Below, piece after piece: positions 42,801 to 50,633 of a DNA stretch of 64,000 nucleotides (its first letter is position 1; each line of letters opens with the position of its first letter). Made by a program: the position numbers and the translations under genes. This stretch comes from Treponema brennaborense (GTDB lineage: Bacteria; Spirochaetota; Spirochaetia; Treponematales; Treponemataceae). The notes below the pieces were generated by a model, which was not told the origin of the DNA, ran no database searches, and saw nothing but the letters and a program-made list of their open reading frames with translations. The stretch covers positions 141,367-205,366 of the forward strand of contig JAMPCJ010000004.1 of assembly GCA_023666275.1 (NCBI GenBank), written 5' to 3'.

Positions 42801-44129
42801 AACGACTACTATCCGTCACTATGGAAAAGAGATAAAAACGGAGATTTTGTCTGGGTAAAGAATGGCGAAAAAGGTGGTACCCAAATAAAATATGATCCCG
42901 ACGACAGGCATGAAGCATACGAGTACATCGTAAAATACAATGCCGGATCGAAAATCTCGCCGCCTGATTCGCTTATCGCACAGTTCGCAAACACACCGGA
43001 CAGCGAAAGCCCGACAGAGCAACAAAACAAAGGCTACTTGTTGGCAATAAATGAAACATATTTCAACCTTTTAAATTTCACCGCGGAAAAAGCCGACGGG
43101 TACGGCGAGCGCGTAAGCTGGAGTTCGGTCGATATATGGGGCAACGACCGTGCGCTTTGCCCCACGGGAGTCAAGCTGTATATCCGCAACAACAACCTCG
43201 ATGCCGAATGGCATGAAGCCGCGATTATTTCCGGCATGGAGTCTTGCGGCACGAAAATACCCGCCGGCAGCGACGTCGTCACCGAAAACGGCAAGGACCT
43301 TACGGGCAGAATCGACGGCAACGGCGTCATACTGGAGCCGGAAAGCATTGCAAAAGGCACTTCCGGCACGACAAACGGCTACCTCAAAGTGCTGCGCGAC
43401 TACAAGCACTATTACGGCATATCATTTACGCGCGGCGACATAGAAACGGTATTCACGCCGGGATTCGTCTTTGGTGACGACACTGAAGAAAAGCATGATT
43501 TTACCGGTACCCCCGCGATATACGCCTACAGGGAGATAACGGCGGAAGAAATGGTGCGCGCGGCGACATTGGCAATGGCTTATGGTGCAAAAAAATCATT
43601 TGACTACCGCAGTGGTTCAATACAGGGAGCGGCGGCTCTTAAGAAGGAAAAATATACGGAAACTTCACCAGGAACAGGAAGTGCGTTTTACAATAGTAGC
43701 GGTGGTGGTTTAGGTCTTATTGGTTCTAATGTCTATCATACACTTGAATATGAGAATTTCCGACCCGTTTTGGAAACCAAATCAGGAGAGAAAGTTACTT
43801 TCTTATGTATCAATGGTAAGGTGAAAGGAGAAACATGGAGCAAAACTGCTAGTTGTCCATCAGAAGAATACAATCAAGATTCGTATTCACCGATTGAAAT
43901 TTCATGTCCTGATGTACAAGGATTATATTCTACGAAATTGACATTTAACCGGCTCAATAAGGATAAAGAGGCTCGTTATACAGATTCCGATGGTTATAAG
44001 GGCATAAAAATATCCTATCCAAGCGGAAATAGCGAAAAAACCTTTGGGAATATTACACCTCTTCCATTTGGAGAACATGACAATACAGTAAAGATTGACT
44101 TCCAAGTGGATTCCGAGGAATGGCAATAA
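39822..44129 (+). CDS. Large multi-FN3-domain surface lipoprotein, 1435 aa
   Basis: This is a predicted exported lipoprotein with lipobox ALFSC (Cys 71). The body is a series of fibronectin type III modules (for example TVTLAWDAAASAVQYRVYS, EITVSWTLPPLCDV, QIIVTWDAVQAAK, AIKLQWNAVNGAEGYLVYR). It ends in a C-terminal domain that starts ITAEEMVRAATLAMAYG and resembles the end of the second FN3 lipoprotein. GGAG 7 nt before ATG supports the start. The signal peptide has an abnormally long n-region of about 50 residues because residues 21-44 are encoded by a palindromic repeat (39883-39953). From about 43560 on, GC content drops and codon use changes, suggesting that the C-terminal domain was acquired separately. 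Confidence 0.8.
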   Translation: MKKTHKTLPLIGHLIARTAFGHRDDECPKRSVCKRIASPAARNDRPLRSRAFSAAVCIGTLALIAAALFSCNDHLLPEPAMSTAANSPQRTQIQAPVNVKATHGKSRTVTLAWDAAASAVQYRVYSAAEPYYTFNQVGETKGTETTIDISEKAGTTAYYKIKAVDYEDNESEFSGTACGSAMAQPIIAVYESASDGSGTSASITWWMQNCTESTYQNDIIYDVVLSNEDGTFTKSKTITDGSKTFKFEGLEPKTHYYYEVSAYLKTDVKQTETSGRIDRETAMRLIPEPPQNLAVSQGDSEKEITVSWTLPPLCDVKIGADTFEAHPLYFTVERKAADESIWTKRVTYAGTCNKDPDAEKGEYRFECTEENTGGTDSPFSAEKAPDTAQTETSDTYPGYIPGWKITYTDSDTALERGKIYTYRVQSYTDDTQTTASFDSSAAEANGHLIAAAAVAPAPTYKDKGNSDEATEFEKITVSFADINFDARGQKYTYLLYEEYTPIEETGNTAPEANELVKSNNYSAVTSFLRTFDFSDTAADKTVKEGYYRYILYILPENETNLDTCITSAQAAAAVTVVKDKSKMFKFTKFDIEDGYSNKFVISWNYEKTAVYTLLWKDSENGELQDLPLLTENLAISDDGKTARYEHEATSGDARYYSIQADTGVKTTATYPLDKTEQEKVETLGTPKPTMSGIEYDQIIVTWDAVQAAKTDASSFTVTAQYKEDEEAKTPMPPIVIPQGAVEKDEETGGYKCTIKEPAGFDDPAVSGKPIELTVTARSAKHAEEKTSGTNTEPVCTLGPALVNAAFETDTYSDQAIKLQWNAVNGAEGYLVYRLQYENSTEDDNENAKAITYFVPASGETQNVEILYDTQSAPNGHKTRETIEKANSKYTFRDIYQEAEDTTSAYQNSQARLAWGLPHRYIVLPVKDKGDFAFDETYRLKLDGESKVNYTPSDDGGELESVIAATSGYGLNVVAEKAKNNMTQTVTWDKPYSKNDYYPSLWKRDKNGDFVWVKNGEKGGTQIKYDPDDRHEAYEYIVKYNAGSKISPPDSLIAQFANTPDSESPTEQQNKGYLLAINETYFNLLNFTAEKADGYGERVSWSSVDIWGNDRALCPTGVKLYIRNNNLDAEWHEAAIISGMESCGTKIPAGSDVVTENGKDLTGRIDGNGVILEPESIAKGTSGTTNGYLKVLRDYKHYYGISFTRGDIETVFTPGFVFGDDTEEKHDFTGTPAIYAYREITAEEMVRAATLAMAYGAKKSFDYRSGSIQGAAALKKEKYTETSPGTGSAFYNSSGGGLGLIGSNVYHTLEYENFRPVLETKSGEKVTFLCINGKVKGETWSKTASCPSEEYNQDSYSPIEISCPDVQGLYSTKLTFNRLNKDKEARYTDSDGYKGIKISYPSGNSEKTFGNITPLPFGEHDNTVKIDFQVDSEEWQ
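39883..39953 (+). repeat. Palindromic GTCAT-GCGA repeat copy inside a signal-peptide coding region
   Basis: The left half is GTCATCGCGA...CGAAGCGATCT, and the right half is ATTGCTTCG...GCTCGCAATGAC. The two halves are imperfect inverted repeats, the right one matching the ends of the GIY-YIG element at 44149-44540. The copy is in frame and stop-free inside the FN3 lipoprotein gene, adding about 24 residues before the hydrophobic core. Confidence 0.7.
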
Positions 44130-44148
44130 CATTGGGGCGGCGCAGTCT

Positions 44149-44540
44149 GTCATTGCGAGGAGGCAACGCCGGCGAAGCAATCTGTACGCAATGACCGGCG
44201 GCTTTGAGGAGGTTCCGTGACCGACAAAAAAGGCTACACATACATTTTGTTCAGCAAGAAAAACGGAACTTTGTATGTGGGCGTTACAAGCGATTTGCAA
44301 AAACGCGTGGCGGAACATAAGGCAAAAATCTTCGGTGGCTTTACCGCAAAATACAATGTGGACAAGCTTGGCTACTTTGAAGAATATAACGATATTGCTT
44401 CGGCAATCGAACGGGAAAAACAACTGAAAGGCGGTAATCGCAAAAAGAAAATCGCCTTGATAGAGTCGATGAATCCCGAATGGCAAGACTTGAGCGAAGA
44501 CTGGGAGTAGATTGCTTCGCCCTTGCGGGCTCGCAATGAC
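44149..44540 (+). mobile_element. GIY-YIG gene enclosed by inverted repeats (392-bp element)
   Basis: The ends are an exact 11-bp inverted repeat: GTCATTGCGAG (44149-44159) and CTCGCAATGAC (44530-44540). Further in is an exact 12-bp inverted repeat: GCGAAGCAATCT (44172-44183) and AGATTGCTTCGC (44509-44520). A GIY-YIG nuclease gene fills the interior. Gene-less copies of the same repeat occur at 39883-39953, 44541-44664 and 48474-48508, like non-autonomous derivatives of an autonomous unit. Mobility is inferred; no target duplication was established. Confidence 0.6.
44217..44510 (+). CDS. Small GIY-YIG nuclease-domain protein (UPF0213-like)
   Basis: This 97-aa single-domain protein has the GIY-YIG pattern YTYILFSKKNGTLYVGVTSD (Y7/Y9 and Y20-V-G), QKRVAEHK with the conserved Arg and His, and a C-terminal Glu region (EREKQLKGGNRKKKIALIE). 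GIY-YIG domains make single-strand nicks in DNA repair, restriction and homing enzymes. The start is a GTG (44217) with GAGGAGG 4-10 nt upstream. The TAG stop (44508-44510) overlaps the inner inverted repeat. Its position between inverted copies of a repeat suggests that it acts on or spreads with that repeat. The substrate is unknown. Confidence 0.82.
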   Translation: MTDKKGYTYILFSKKNGTLYVGVTSDLQKRVAEHKAKIFGGFTAKYNVDKLGYFEEYNDIASAIEREKQLKGGNRKKKIALIESMNPEWQDLSEDWE

Positions 44541-44664
44541 ACAAGGGGCGCGACGACGTAAGCGCACGCAATGACGAGGCGGAATTCGCAATGACCAAAA
44601 TGCCGTCCATTGCGAGGAGCGGCAGTCATTCCGTCATTGCGAGGAGCGCCGGCGACGAAGCAAT
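44541..44664 (+). repeat. Cluster of partial GTCATTGCGAG repeat copies
   Basis: Fragments of the same element are packed here. ACGCAATGAC (44566-44575) and TCGCAATGAC (44586-44595) are right-end pieces. GTCCATTGCGAGGAG (44605-44619) and GTCATTGCGAGGAG running to CGACGAAGCAAT (44633-44664) are left halves. They look like nested or decayed insertions next to the intact GIY-YIG unit, just before the second FN3 lipoprotein gene. Confidence 0.65.
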
Positions 44665-44746
44665 ACGTCGGGCAAGCCCGCCGCGGAAAGTAGGCATCCC
44701 CACGGGGCAGTCGGCGGCAAACGGGGAAAAGGGAAAAACAAAGAAG

Positions 44747-47029
44747 ATGAACAAAAAACATTCAAGCACATCTGCTCGTTTCATTGCGCGTGCGGCAGCG
44801 ATTCCCCAAGCAGCCGCAATAATCGCGGTTGCCCTTGCCCTTTTTTCGTGTTCCACCTGGTTCGAAGAAAAAATCGCGCTCGATACGTCGCGTGAACAAA
44901 CCACGCTTTACGACATGCTCACACCGCCTGCGGAAATAACGGAACTTTTGCCGCCGAGCGAAGTGCATGTTTCGCAGGCAAAGCACGCGCAGAACATTTA
45001 TATCAGCTGGAGTGCGACTGCGGGCGCTTCGAGCTACCGCATAGAACGCGCCGCAGTGCAGAAAAACACGAACGGAACGTTTCCCGAAACAATAGAAGAC
45101 GAAAGCGAATTCGAGCCGCTGACGAGCGTGTACGGCAGCAATTCCTACACGGACACAATTATAGGAAGCCTTTCCTCTGATGCCTATCAAAAAGAAGAAT
45201 ACCAAACACGCTATTTTTACCGCGTGCAGGCGGAAAATATCCGCAAAGGGCTCGAATCGGACTATAAAACAAGCGGCGCCGCATACCTTCTGCCGCCCGT
45301 GTGCAGTGTCGAAGCAACAAAAGGCAAAAGCAAGGAATCTATTGTGGTTACCTGGGACAAAGTACTCGGTGCCGAAAGCTATGACATATACCGCACCGAA
45401 AACGGAAACGGACTGCGGCTTGAACAAATAGGTTCCGTGCAGTACGGCGCCACAACGTATACCGACCCTGTCCGCACCGCGGAACAAGGCATCGAATTTT
45501 ATTACGCCGTATACGCCAAAACAGGCGCCACGCTCAGCGCGGCAAGCCCGCTTGCCATGGGATACAGTCTCAAAGCAGGCGCACCGAACGCTCCGGAAAA
45601 CGTGCACGTAGAAAACGGCATCGGCACCGACCACAAAACCATTACCGTGTGCTGGGACAAAGCCGAAGACCCCGGAGAGGGCGAAACAATCACCTACTCG
45701 CTGTACAAAACAAGTTCTGCCGATTCCAGCTACCGCCTGGTAAAATCGGAGATTGCGCATGGAACAACAAAATATGATGATTCAAGCTGCAAGCCGGGGA
45801 TTTACTATTATTATTTTGTGCAGACCGTAAAACTAAAGACGAACACCACCTCCGGCGAAACGGAAACGCTCAAAAGCGCGTTCAGCGAAAACGAGGCGGT
45901 CGGCTGTCTGTTAAGTGCGCCGTCATCTGTCGAAGCCGCGGACGGCGATACGGCGGACACGATAAAAATACGCTGGACGCCCGCAGTCGGAAGCGAAAGA
46001 CTCACGGATGGCGCGGCGTTTACCTACACGATTTACGCAAAAGACAGCCGCAGCGGCGTTCCGAGACAGATCGCAGGTGCAGTGCAGATACCGGGCATTG
46101 CGGAGGCAGACGGATATCTTTCGCATTCGGTGAAAAAAGAAAATTTCTATTGCATCACCACCAGCAATACCGCCGCTGCCGGCAAGGTTTCCGCAGAAAG
46201 CGAAATCTTTGCGCCGATGCCTGACGCGCCGCAGAACGTCACGGCGTCGAAAACGGAAAAAATGCCGCCGGAATACGGTCCCAATGCAAAAAACGTGTAT
46301 CCCGTGCAGATTACCTGGCAGCCGCCGGCAAAAGACACGCCCGCAGGATACCATGTGTACCGCTCGCAAAAGCCGGATTCCGCATTCCGCCGTCTCACGG
46401 ATACACCGATAACGGGCACAGCCTATATCGACCAGAACGAATCGGCAAAAGCCGGCACGCTGTATTACTACAAAGTTGTTTCGCTCAACGAACTCGATCA
46501 GGGCAAAAAAGGCAACGATCCCGCAAACGGAAGCGGCGCCCGCGGATACGGCGCGCTGACTGCCGACGAGTGGTTCCGCGAATACAACAAAACCACTATG
46601 GCAAGCCAGAAAAAACTGACGCTTATGCATAAAACACCCGATACCGCAAAACTCGGAAGCGAAACCATAAACGGCGACATCAGCGGAAATTTGAGCTACA
46701 AGGCGGCAATTGCGGGTTTGGGCGCGGAAATAACGATGCATTACGAAGATTACGCGGATTTTTATATTATGAACGATGCAAGCCTGGGCGTGTACTTCAG
46801 AATGACGGGCAATACCGACACCACCTCCAATATGAGCGCCAACGGCACCATGCACGGCACCGTGGTATGCACGGGCATGTACCCCGGCGAAGCCAAATAC
46901 GACAGCCTGCAAATAAAAGGCGGCGCGGCGGGCGGCGGCGTGTACATTGTTACCACAAAAACGCTTGACGGAAATGTGATTCTTGAAAATCAAAATGTTG
47001 ACTGGAAAGTCGGAGAAGAAAATCGATGA
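44747..47029 (+). CDS. FN3-repeat surface lipoprotein, 760 aa
   Basis: The ATG at 44747 gives a normal lipoprotein signal peptide with lipobox ALFSC (Cys 35); the frame is open upstream through repeat DNA, but that part encodes no sensible signal. About five FN3 modules follow, recognisable from NIYISWSATAGASSYRIERA, SIVVTWDKVLGAESYDIYR, TITVCWDKAEDPGEG, TIKIRWTPAVGSE and PVQITWQPPAKDTPAGYHVYR. A C-terminal domain begins LTADEWFREYNKTTM. The overall plan and C-terminal entry motif match the 1435-aa protein, so they are paralogues. The stop overlaps the next gene's ATG (ATGA). Confidence 0.82.
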   Translation: MNKKHSSTSARFIARAAAIPQAAAIIAVALALFSCSTWFEEKIALDTSREQTTLYDMLTPPAEITELLPPSEVHVSQAKHAQNIYISWSATAGASSYRIERAAVQKNTNGTFPETIEDESEFEPLTSVYGSNSYTDTIIGSLSSDAYQKEEYQTRYFYRVQAENIRKGLESDYKTSGAAYLLPPVCSVEATKGKSKESIVVTWDKVLGAESYDIYRTENGNGLRLEQIGSVQYGATTYTDPVRTAEQGIEFYYAVYAKTGATLSAASPLAMGYSLKAGAPNAPENVHVENGIGTDHKTITVCWDKAEDPGEGETITYSLYKTSSADSSYRLVKSEIAHGTTKYDDSSCKPGIYYYYFVQTVKLKTNTTSGETETLKSAFSENEAVGCLLSAPSSVEAADGDTADTIKIRWTPAVGSERLTDGAAFTYTIYAKDSRSGVPRQIAGAVQIPGIAEADGYLSHSVKKENFYCITTSNTAAAGKVSAESEIFAPMPDAPQNVTASKTEKMPPEYGPNAKNVYPVQITWQPPAKDTPAGYHVYRSQKPDSAFRRLTDTPITGTAYIDQNESAKAGTLYYYKVVSLNELDQGKKGNDPANGSGARGYGALTADEWFREYNKTTMASQKKLTLMHKTPDTAKLGSETINGDISGNLSYKAAIAGLGAEITMHYEDYADFYIMNDASLGVYFRMTGNTDTTSNMSANGTMHGTVVCTGMYPGEAKYDSLQIKGGAAGGGVYIVTTKTLDGNVILENQNVDWKVGEENR

Positions 47030-47457
47030 AGTATAAAACTTTCTGCACGGATCGCACCGCGAACCGCGCAGACTACACGGGGCGCGCAAAACGCACGAAC
47101 AAAGCGGCTCGCAGTGCGCACGGCATTTGTGCGGCGGCTTTGGCGCTTGTGCTGCCTGCTGTTTTTTCGGCGTGCTACGAGCCGTCGCCGCTGTACGGCG
47201 CCTGGTCCGACAATCAGGCAAACAAAATAACGTTTATCGCGGACGGCACATTTATCGCCAACATCAAAAACGCCGTAGAATCGCCGGTTTCTTATGAGGG
47301 CAATTACACCGTTATCGAAAACATACTTGTTTTTTCCACAACGGACGGCTACAGCATCAACACGGAATGGGATATACGCGGCTCCATTTTGTACCTGAAC
47401 TGGACAGGTTCCGACGGCGCAACAAAAACGCTGAATCTGTATCATGTTTCCAAATAG
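47026..47457 (+). CDS. Small lipoprotein, 143 aa, in the FN3 lipoprotein operon
   Basis: The predicted lipoprotein has an n-region of about 33 residues, a hydrophobic core, and lipobox VFSAC (Cys 50). The mature part (about 93 aa) reads like a small beta-barrel/lipocalin-type fold with repeated short strands (LYGAWSDNQANKITFIADGTF, VSYEGNYTVIENILVFSTTDG, LYLNWTGSDGATKTL). That pattern is common in uncharacterised treponemal lipoproteins. It overlaps the upstream FN3 lipoprotein by 4 nt and ends 19 nt before the next gene, so the three are probably made together. I cannot assign a function. Confidence 0.68.
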   Translation: MKYKTFCTDRTANRADYTGRAKRTNKAARSAHGICAAALALVLPAVFSACYEPSPLYGAWSDNQANKITFIADGTFIANIKNAVESPVSYEGNYTVIENILVFSTTDGYSINTEWDIRGSILYLNWTGSDGATKTLNLYHVSK

Positions 47458-47476
47458 TTTGCGGGAGTGCACAAAA

Positions 47477-48475
47477 ATGCCGATAAAAAAATTGCCGCCT
47501 GCCGCGGCTCTTGTCATCGCCGTGCTGTATGTTTTTCTGCTTGTTTTTCCGTTATGCGCGCAGGAGCCGGAATCCGCGGCGGCAGACAGCGGAAATGCCG
47601 CGCAGTCCGCCGAATTATCGCCGCCGCTTAATCCCAAAACGGGATTTCCGGAAATAACGCGCAAACCGTTCATCATGATAAACGAGGGCATCACGTTTTC
47701 GCAGGTTACGCGCATAGAAAAGCAAAAGGAATACAGCAGAAGCAACTTTGTGCGGCAAAATTATCTTATCGGAGCGTATTGTTCCGCGCAGACAATGCAC
47801 CTCATGCCGCTCGATTTGCAGCTGCGCGCGGCAGTGTATTATCCGTTTTACCACACGTTCAACGGAATGCGGCAGTATCCCAAGCAAACCATTTTGTACG
47901 CGTTTGATGTGTTTTCGGGACCCGTACTGCAAATGAATATGTGGAATTATCTGCGGGTCAATCTTTCCGCGGGACTGCATTATATGTATCAGCTCAGCGA
48001 CGAATATCACCTGCACTACCTCGGCGGCGCAGCCGCAGGCGGATTGGAGCTTCCCGTTGCCTGGCACTGGACGGCGCTGATAAACGGCATTTTTTCGCTG
48101 GATTACCCGAATCTCGGCACGAACCGCCGCGTGCAGCCGTACAATTACGCCTGGTCGTATCAGCTGTCAGTCGGCGTGCGCTACAGCAAAAAGGGCGCAA
48201 ACAAATATTCGTACATCGGCAGCAAAAAACGCGCCGCGCAAATGGAGATGCAGCCTGCGGCAATTCAATCCGATGATGCCGCGGCGGCGCAGATCCAAAG
48301 CAAAAGCCAAAACGCGCAGGACGAATCTTTTCCGAATGATGCGCGGAATTCCGCGGCAGGCGGCGTGTCTGCCGACGACAGTGCGGAAAGCGCCGCAGAC
48401 AGCACAGAAATCAATGCAGCCACAGAGGAATTCGCTTCGCCGAACGAAGCAGAAATGATAAGCGCGGAAGAATAG
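47477..48475 (+). CDS. Secreted/outer-membrane-associated protein with Ala-rich tail
   Basis: The ATG at 47477 (GGGAG about 11 nt upstream) gives 332 aa with a cleavable signal peptide (hydrophobic core AAALVIAVLYVFLLVFPLCA). The mature middle (about residues 50-245) is rich in Tyr/Trp alternating strands (AAVYYPFYHTFNG, YLRVNLSAGLHYMYQLSDEYHLHYLGG, YAWSYQLSVGVRYSKKG), suggesting a small outer-membrane barrel. The last 85 residues are low-complexity Ala/Glu/Ser/Asp. The TAG stop is part of a repeat copy (48474-48508), so the tail end may have been set by that insertion. Confidence 0.66.
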   Translation: MPIKKLPPAAALVIAVLYVFLLVFPLCAQEPESAAADSGNAAQSAELSPPLNPKTGFPEITRKPFIMINEGITFSQVTRIEKQKEYSRSNFVRQNYLIGAYCSAQTMHLMPLDLQLRAAVYYPFYHTFNGMRQYPKQTILYAFDVFSGPVLQMNMWNYLRVNLSAGLHYMYQLSDEYHLHYLGGAAAGGLELPVAWHWTALINGIFSLDYPNLGTNRRVQPYNYAWSYQLSVGVRYSKKGANKYSYIGSKKRAAQMEMQPAAIQSDDAAAAQIQSKSQNAQDESFPNDARNSAAGGVSADDSAESAADSTEINAATEEFASPNEAEMISAEE

Positions 48476-48508
48476 ATTGCCGCGCTCCCGTCGGTCGGCC
48501 GCAATGAC
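48474..48508 (+). repeat. GCAATGAC repeat copy providing a stop codon
   Basis: AGATTGCCGCG (48474-48484) to GGCCGCAATGAC (48497-48508) corresponds to the right half of the GIY-YIG element's inverted repeat. The TAG stop of the upstream gene is T plus the AG of this repeat, as at the end of the GIY-YIG gene itself. Confidence 0.55.
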
Positions 48509-48552
48509 CAACGTTGTATTACAACTCCAATGAACGGCTGAACGCCGCGCGC

Positions 48553-50172
48553 TTATTTATCGGCGCTCAGCGAACGGTACAGCGGAATGTACTTGCTGCT
48601 GACGACGGTTTCCCAGGAATAAACGGTTCGTACATGTTCGGCGGCGGTTTGTATCATGGCGGCGAAACGTTCGGGGCACGTCTGCAGCTGTCCGCACAAT
48701 CCGCACAGCAGCGCGCTCAGCGTTTCCGCAGTGTTGTCGCGGAACAAAAAGCCTGTTTTTCCGTCGATAATTTTGTTCAGTCCGCCGGCAGCATGCGCAA
48801 CAGGCAGCGTACCGAAAATCTGCGCGATAAAATCTTCCAATCCGCACGGCTCGAAAAAGCTCGGCAGTACCAGAAAATCCGCAGAAGCGACGCAGGAGCG
48901 GGCAGCTGTTCTGTCATATCCGTGCAGAAACAAATATCTTCCCGGATACTTGTAGGCAAGCGCTTTTTGTTCCGCTACGATATCGCTTTGTCCCTGCCCT
49001 GTTACAATGAACCGCGCGCACTTTTCTTTTTCAAGCACTTTTTCGGCGGCGGCGGCAAATACACTCAAGCCTTTTTGCTGAACAAGTCTGCCGTGATACG
49101 AAAAATACACGGCGCATTCGTTTTCCGCGGCGGTCAAAGTGCCGAATTGCTCCAGCCCCTCGGACGAATCGTCTTTGCCGAAAAAGGCGGTTAAATCCTG
49201 CGTGTCATGCTGATGCGAAAAATATTCGACAAAGCGGTTCCGCAAAGCCGTTTTGCCTGCCAAATCGCCTGTTTCCGGATTATACGGAAACGGCAGCAGC
49301 GATTTTTTTGTATCGCGCGGATCATAGCGGTCAAAATCGATTCCGTTTGTAATTCCGGCAATAACAAGCGCACGCTCGGCAAAGGCGGCGGAAAGTCCGT
49401 CCGTGTGCGTATTGCAGCGATCCGTCAATTCTTCCGCGTACCAGGGAGATACGGTAGTAAATGCCGCGTTTGAACAAGCAAGCAGAAACGGCTCTGCTCT
49501 GCCGCCGTTGAGCGCGTTTTCGAAAGCACTGCGCGGAAGACGCAGCAGAAAAGCGGCTTGATCGGCATTGTCGAACGCATGATGATAGCCCGCTCCCGCA
49601 TTATGAACAGTAACGATATAGCGGGTGCGCGCGTAATGCGCTTTAAACGCGTCATCCGCTGCGGCAAGAAACGGCACGAGCGCCGCCGCCGCATCCTGGC
49701 AATGCGTAATTGCGGGAGTTTCTCCTGCCGCAAGCCCGAATGCGAGCACGGCTTTTTGAAAGACAACGTTCATCTCAAGCGCGTCTTTATGTCCCGTTCC
49801 GCGGCGGCACGAAGGATCGGCAGCTTCTTCCGCCGCCGTATAGGTATATACCGCTTTTTTTTCGGCAAAACAGGGAGCAATAACAAATATAAAACGCACG
49901 CCGCGGCAAACTGCCTGCGCAAACTCGACGCGGACGCAGCCGTTTCCGACGGGAATATCGGCAGCATATGAAAGTTTTCGATAGTCGGAAACGCCGGAAA
50001 GAATAGAACAACCATATAAGGGAATAAATACGGTTACGGCATAAGAATGCGCAAGCTGCTCGCTCAGCGAACAGGCAACGTCTTTCACGCCGCCTGCTTC
50101 CGCAATGCCGGCGTATTCGCGCGTTACAATCCATACATGCTGCGGCTTTGCCTGCGCGTTTTCCGCAGTCAT
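48553..50172 (-). CDS. glgA: Glycogen/starch synthase (GT5) with variant substrate-binding motif
   Basis: The enzyme transfers glucose from a nucleotide sugar to glycogen. The 539-aa GT5 protein has an N-terminal Rossmann domain opening WIVTREYAGIAEAGGVKDVA and VTVHNAGAGYHH. The C-terminal domain has YFSYHGRLVQQKGLSVFAAA and SFFEPCGLEDFIAQIFGTLP with AAGGLNKII. The K-x-G-G motif that binds ADP-glucose in E. coli GlgA (Lys 15) is E-A-G-G here (Glu 25), so donor specificity may differ. Start: the ATG at 50172 shares ATGA with the aroH stop. It pairs functionally with glucan metabolism, as the GH57-like gene does. Confidence 0.85.
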   Translation of the reverse strand: MTAENAQAKPQHVWIVTREYAGIAEAGGVKDVACSLSEQLAHSYAVTVFIPLYGCSILSGVSDYRKLSYAADIPVGNGCVRVEFAQAVCRGVRFIFVIAPCFAEKKAVYTYTAAEEAADPSCRRGTGHKDALEMNVVFQKAVLAFGLAAGETPAITHCQDAAAALVPFLAAADDAFKAHYARTRYIVTVHNAGAGYHHAFDNADQAAFLLRLPRSAFENALNGGRAEPFLLACSNAAFTTVSPWYAEELTDRCNTHTDGLSAAFAERALVIAGITNGIDFDRYDPRDTKKSLLPFPYNPETGDLAGKTALRNRFVEYFSHQHDTQDLTAFFGKDDSSEGLEQFGTLTAAENECAVYFSYHGRLVQQKGLSVFAAAAEKVLEKEKCARFIVTGQGQSDIVAEQKALAYKYPGRYLFLHGYDRTAARSCVASADFLVLPSFFEPCGLEDFIAQIFGTLPVAHAAGGLNKIIDGKTGFLFRDNTAETLSALLCGLCGQLQTCPERFAAMIQTAAEHVRTVYSWETVVSSKYIPLYRSLSADK

Positions 50173-50552
50173 AAATGCGTCCTGCCGTCGCCGGCGGCAG
50201 AAATATCGGGACGCAGGATTTCCGCACCGCCGATATATACCGGCACGGGTTTTTGCGGCATATATCCCGTTATCAGAATGCGCACGACATGATCGAGCGC
50301 GCCTGCTGCCGCAGGTTCCAGCGAGCAGAACAGCGGCACCGAAGAAACTCCGCACGAGCGGCGCAGCGCGGCTGCCGGATTCAAAGAAACAAGATCGCCC
50401 GTAACGGTAAATTGAATTGAAACCAAATCTTCTTCCGTAAAGGAATTGCGGCTTTTGAGCTGCGTATAAAGCTCACTCACCGCGGCGGCAATCGATTCAG
50501 GGGTATCTTTTGCACAAACCGCTCCCCTGACAGCATACAATCTGTTTGACAT
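50169..50552 (-). CDS. aroH: Chorismate mutase, AroH type
   Basis: The enzyme converts chorismate to prephenate, the first step towards Phe and Tyr. The ATG at 50552 gives 127 aa, the same length as the B. subtilis trimeric AroH. Conserved parts are RLYAVRGAVCAKDTPESI (with the N-terminal active-site Arg), LVSIQFTVTGDL, VPLFCSLE and HVVRILITGY with the catalytic Arg, ending IGGAEILRPD. An upstream in-frame ATG (50588) would add 12 residues without family support. It overlaps glgA by 4 nt. No other aromatic-pathway gene is nearby. Confidence 0.88.
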   Translation of the reverse strand: MSNRLYAVRGAVCAKDTPESIAAAVSELYTQLKSRNSFTEEDLVSIQFTVTGDLVSLNPAAALRRSCGVSSVPLFCSLEPAAAGALDHVVRILITGYMPQKPVPVYIGGAEILRPDISAAGDGRTHL

Positions 50553-50633
50553 ATATTGATAATACGGAGTAAAACGGCTGAATGTCAATCATATACGGCA
50601 AACTTTGCCGCACTCGCCTCCTCCGTGCCGCAG

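Noticed and set aside
44591-44746. N-terminal extension of the second FN3 lipoprotein through repeat DNA
   Set aside because: It encodes Arg/Ser-rich repeat-derived sequence. The ATG at 44747 gives a normal lipoprotein signal peptide.
45923-47221. Long antisense open frame of 432 codons opposite the second FN3 lipoprotein
   Set aside because: It is rich in Arg/Cys/His and has no domain features or ribosome site. The + frame has a lipobox and FN3 motifs. GC-rich third positions of the sense gene create the open antisense frame.
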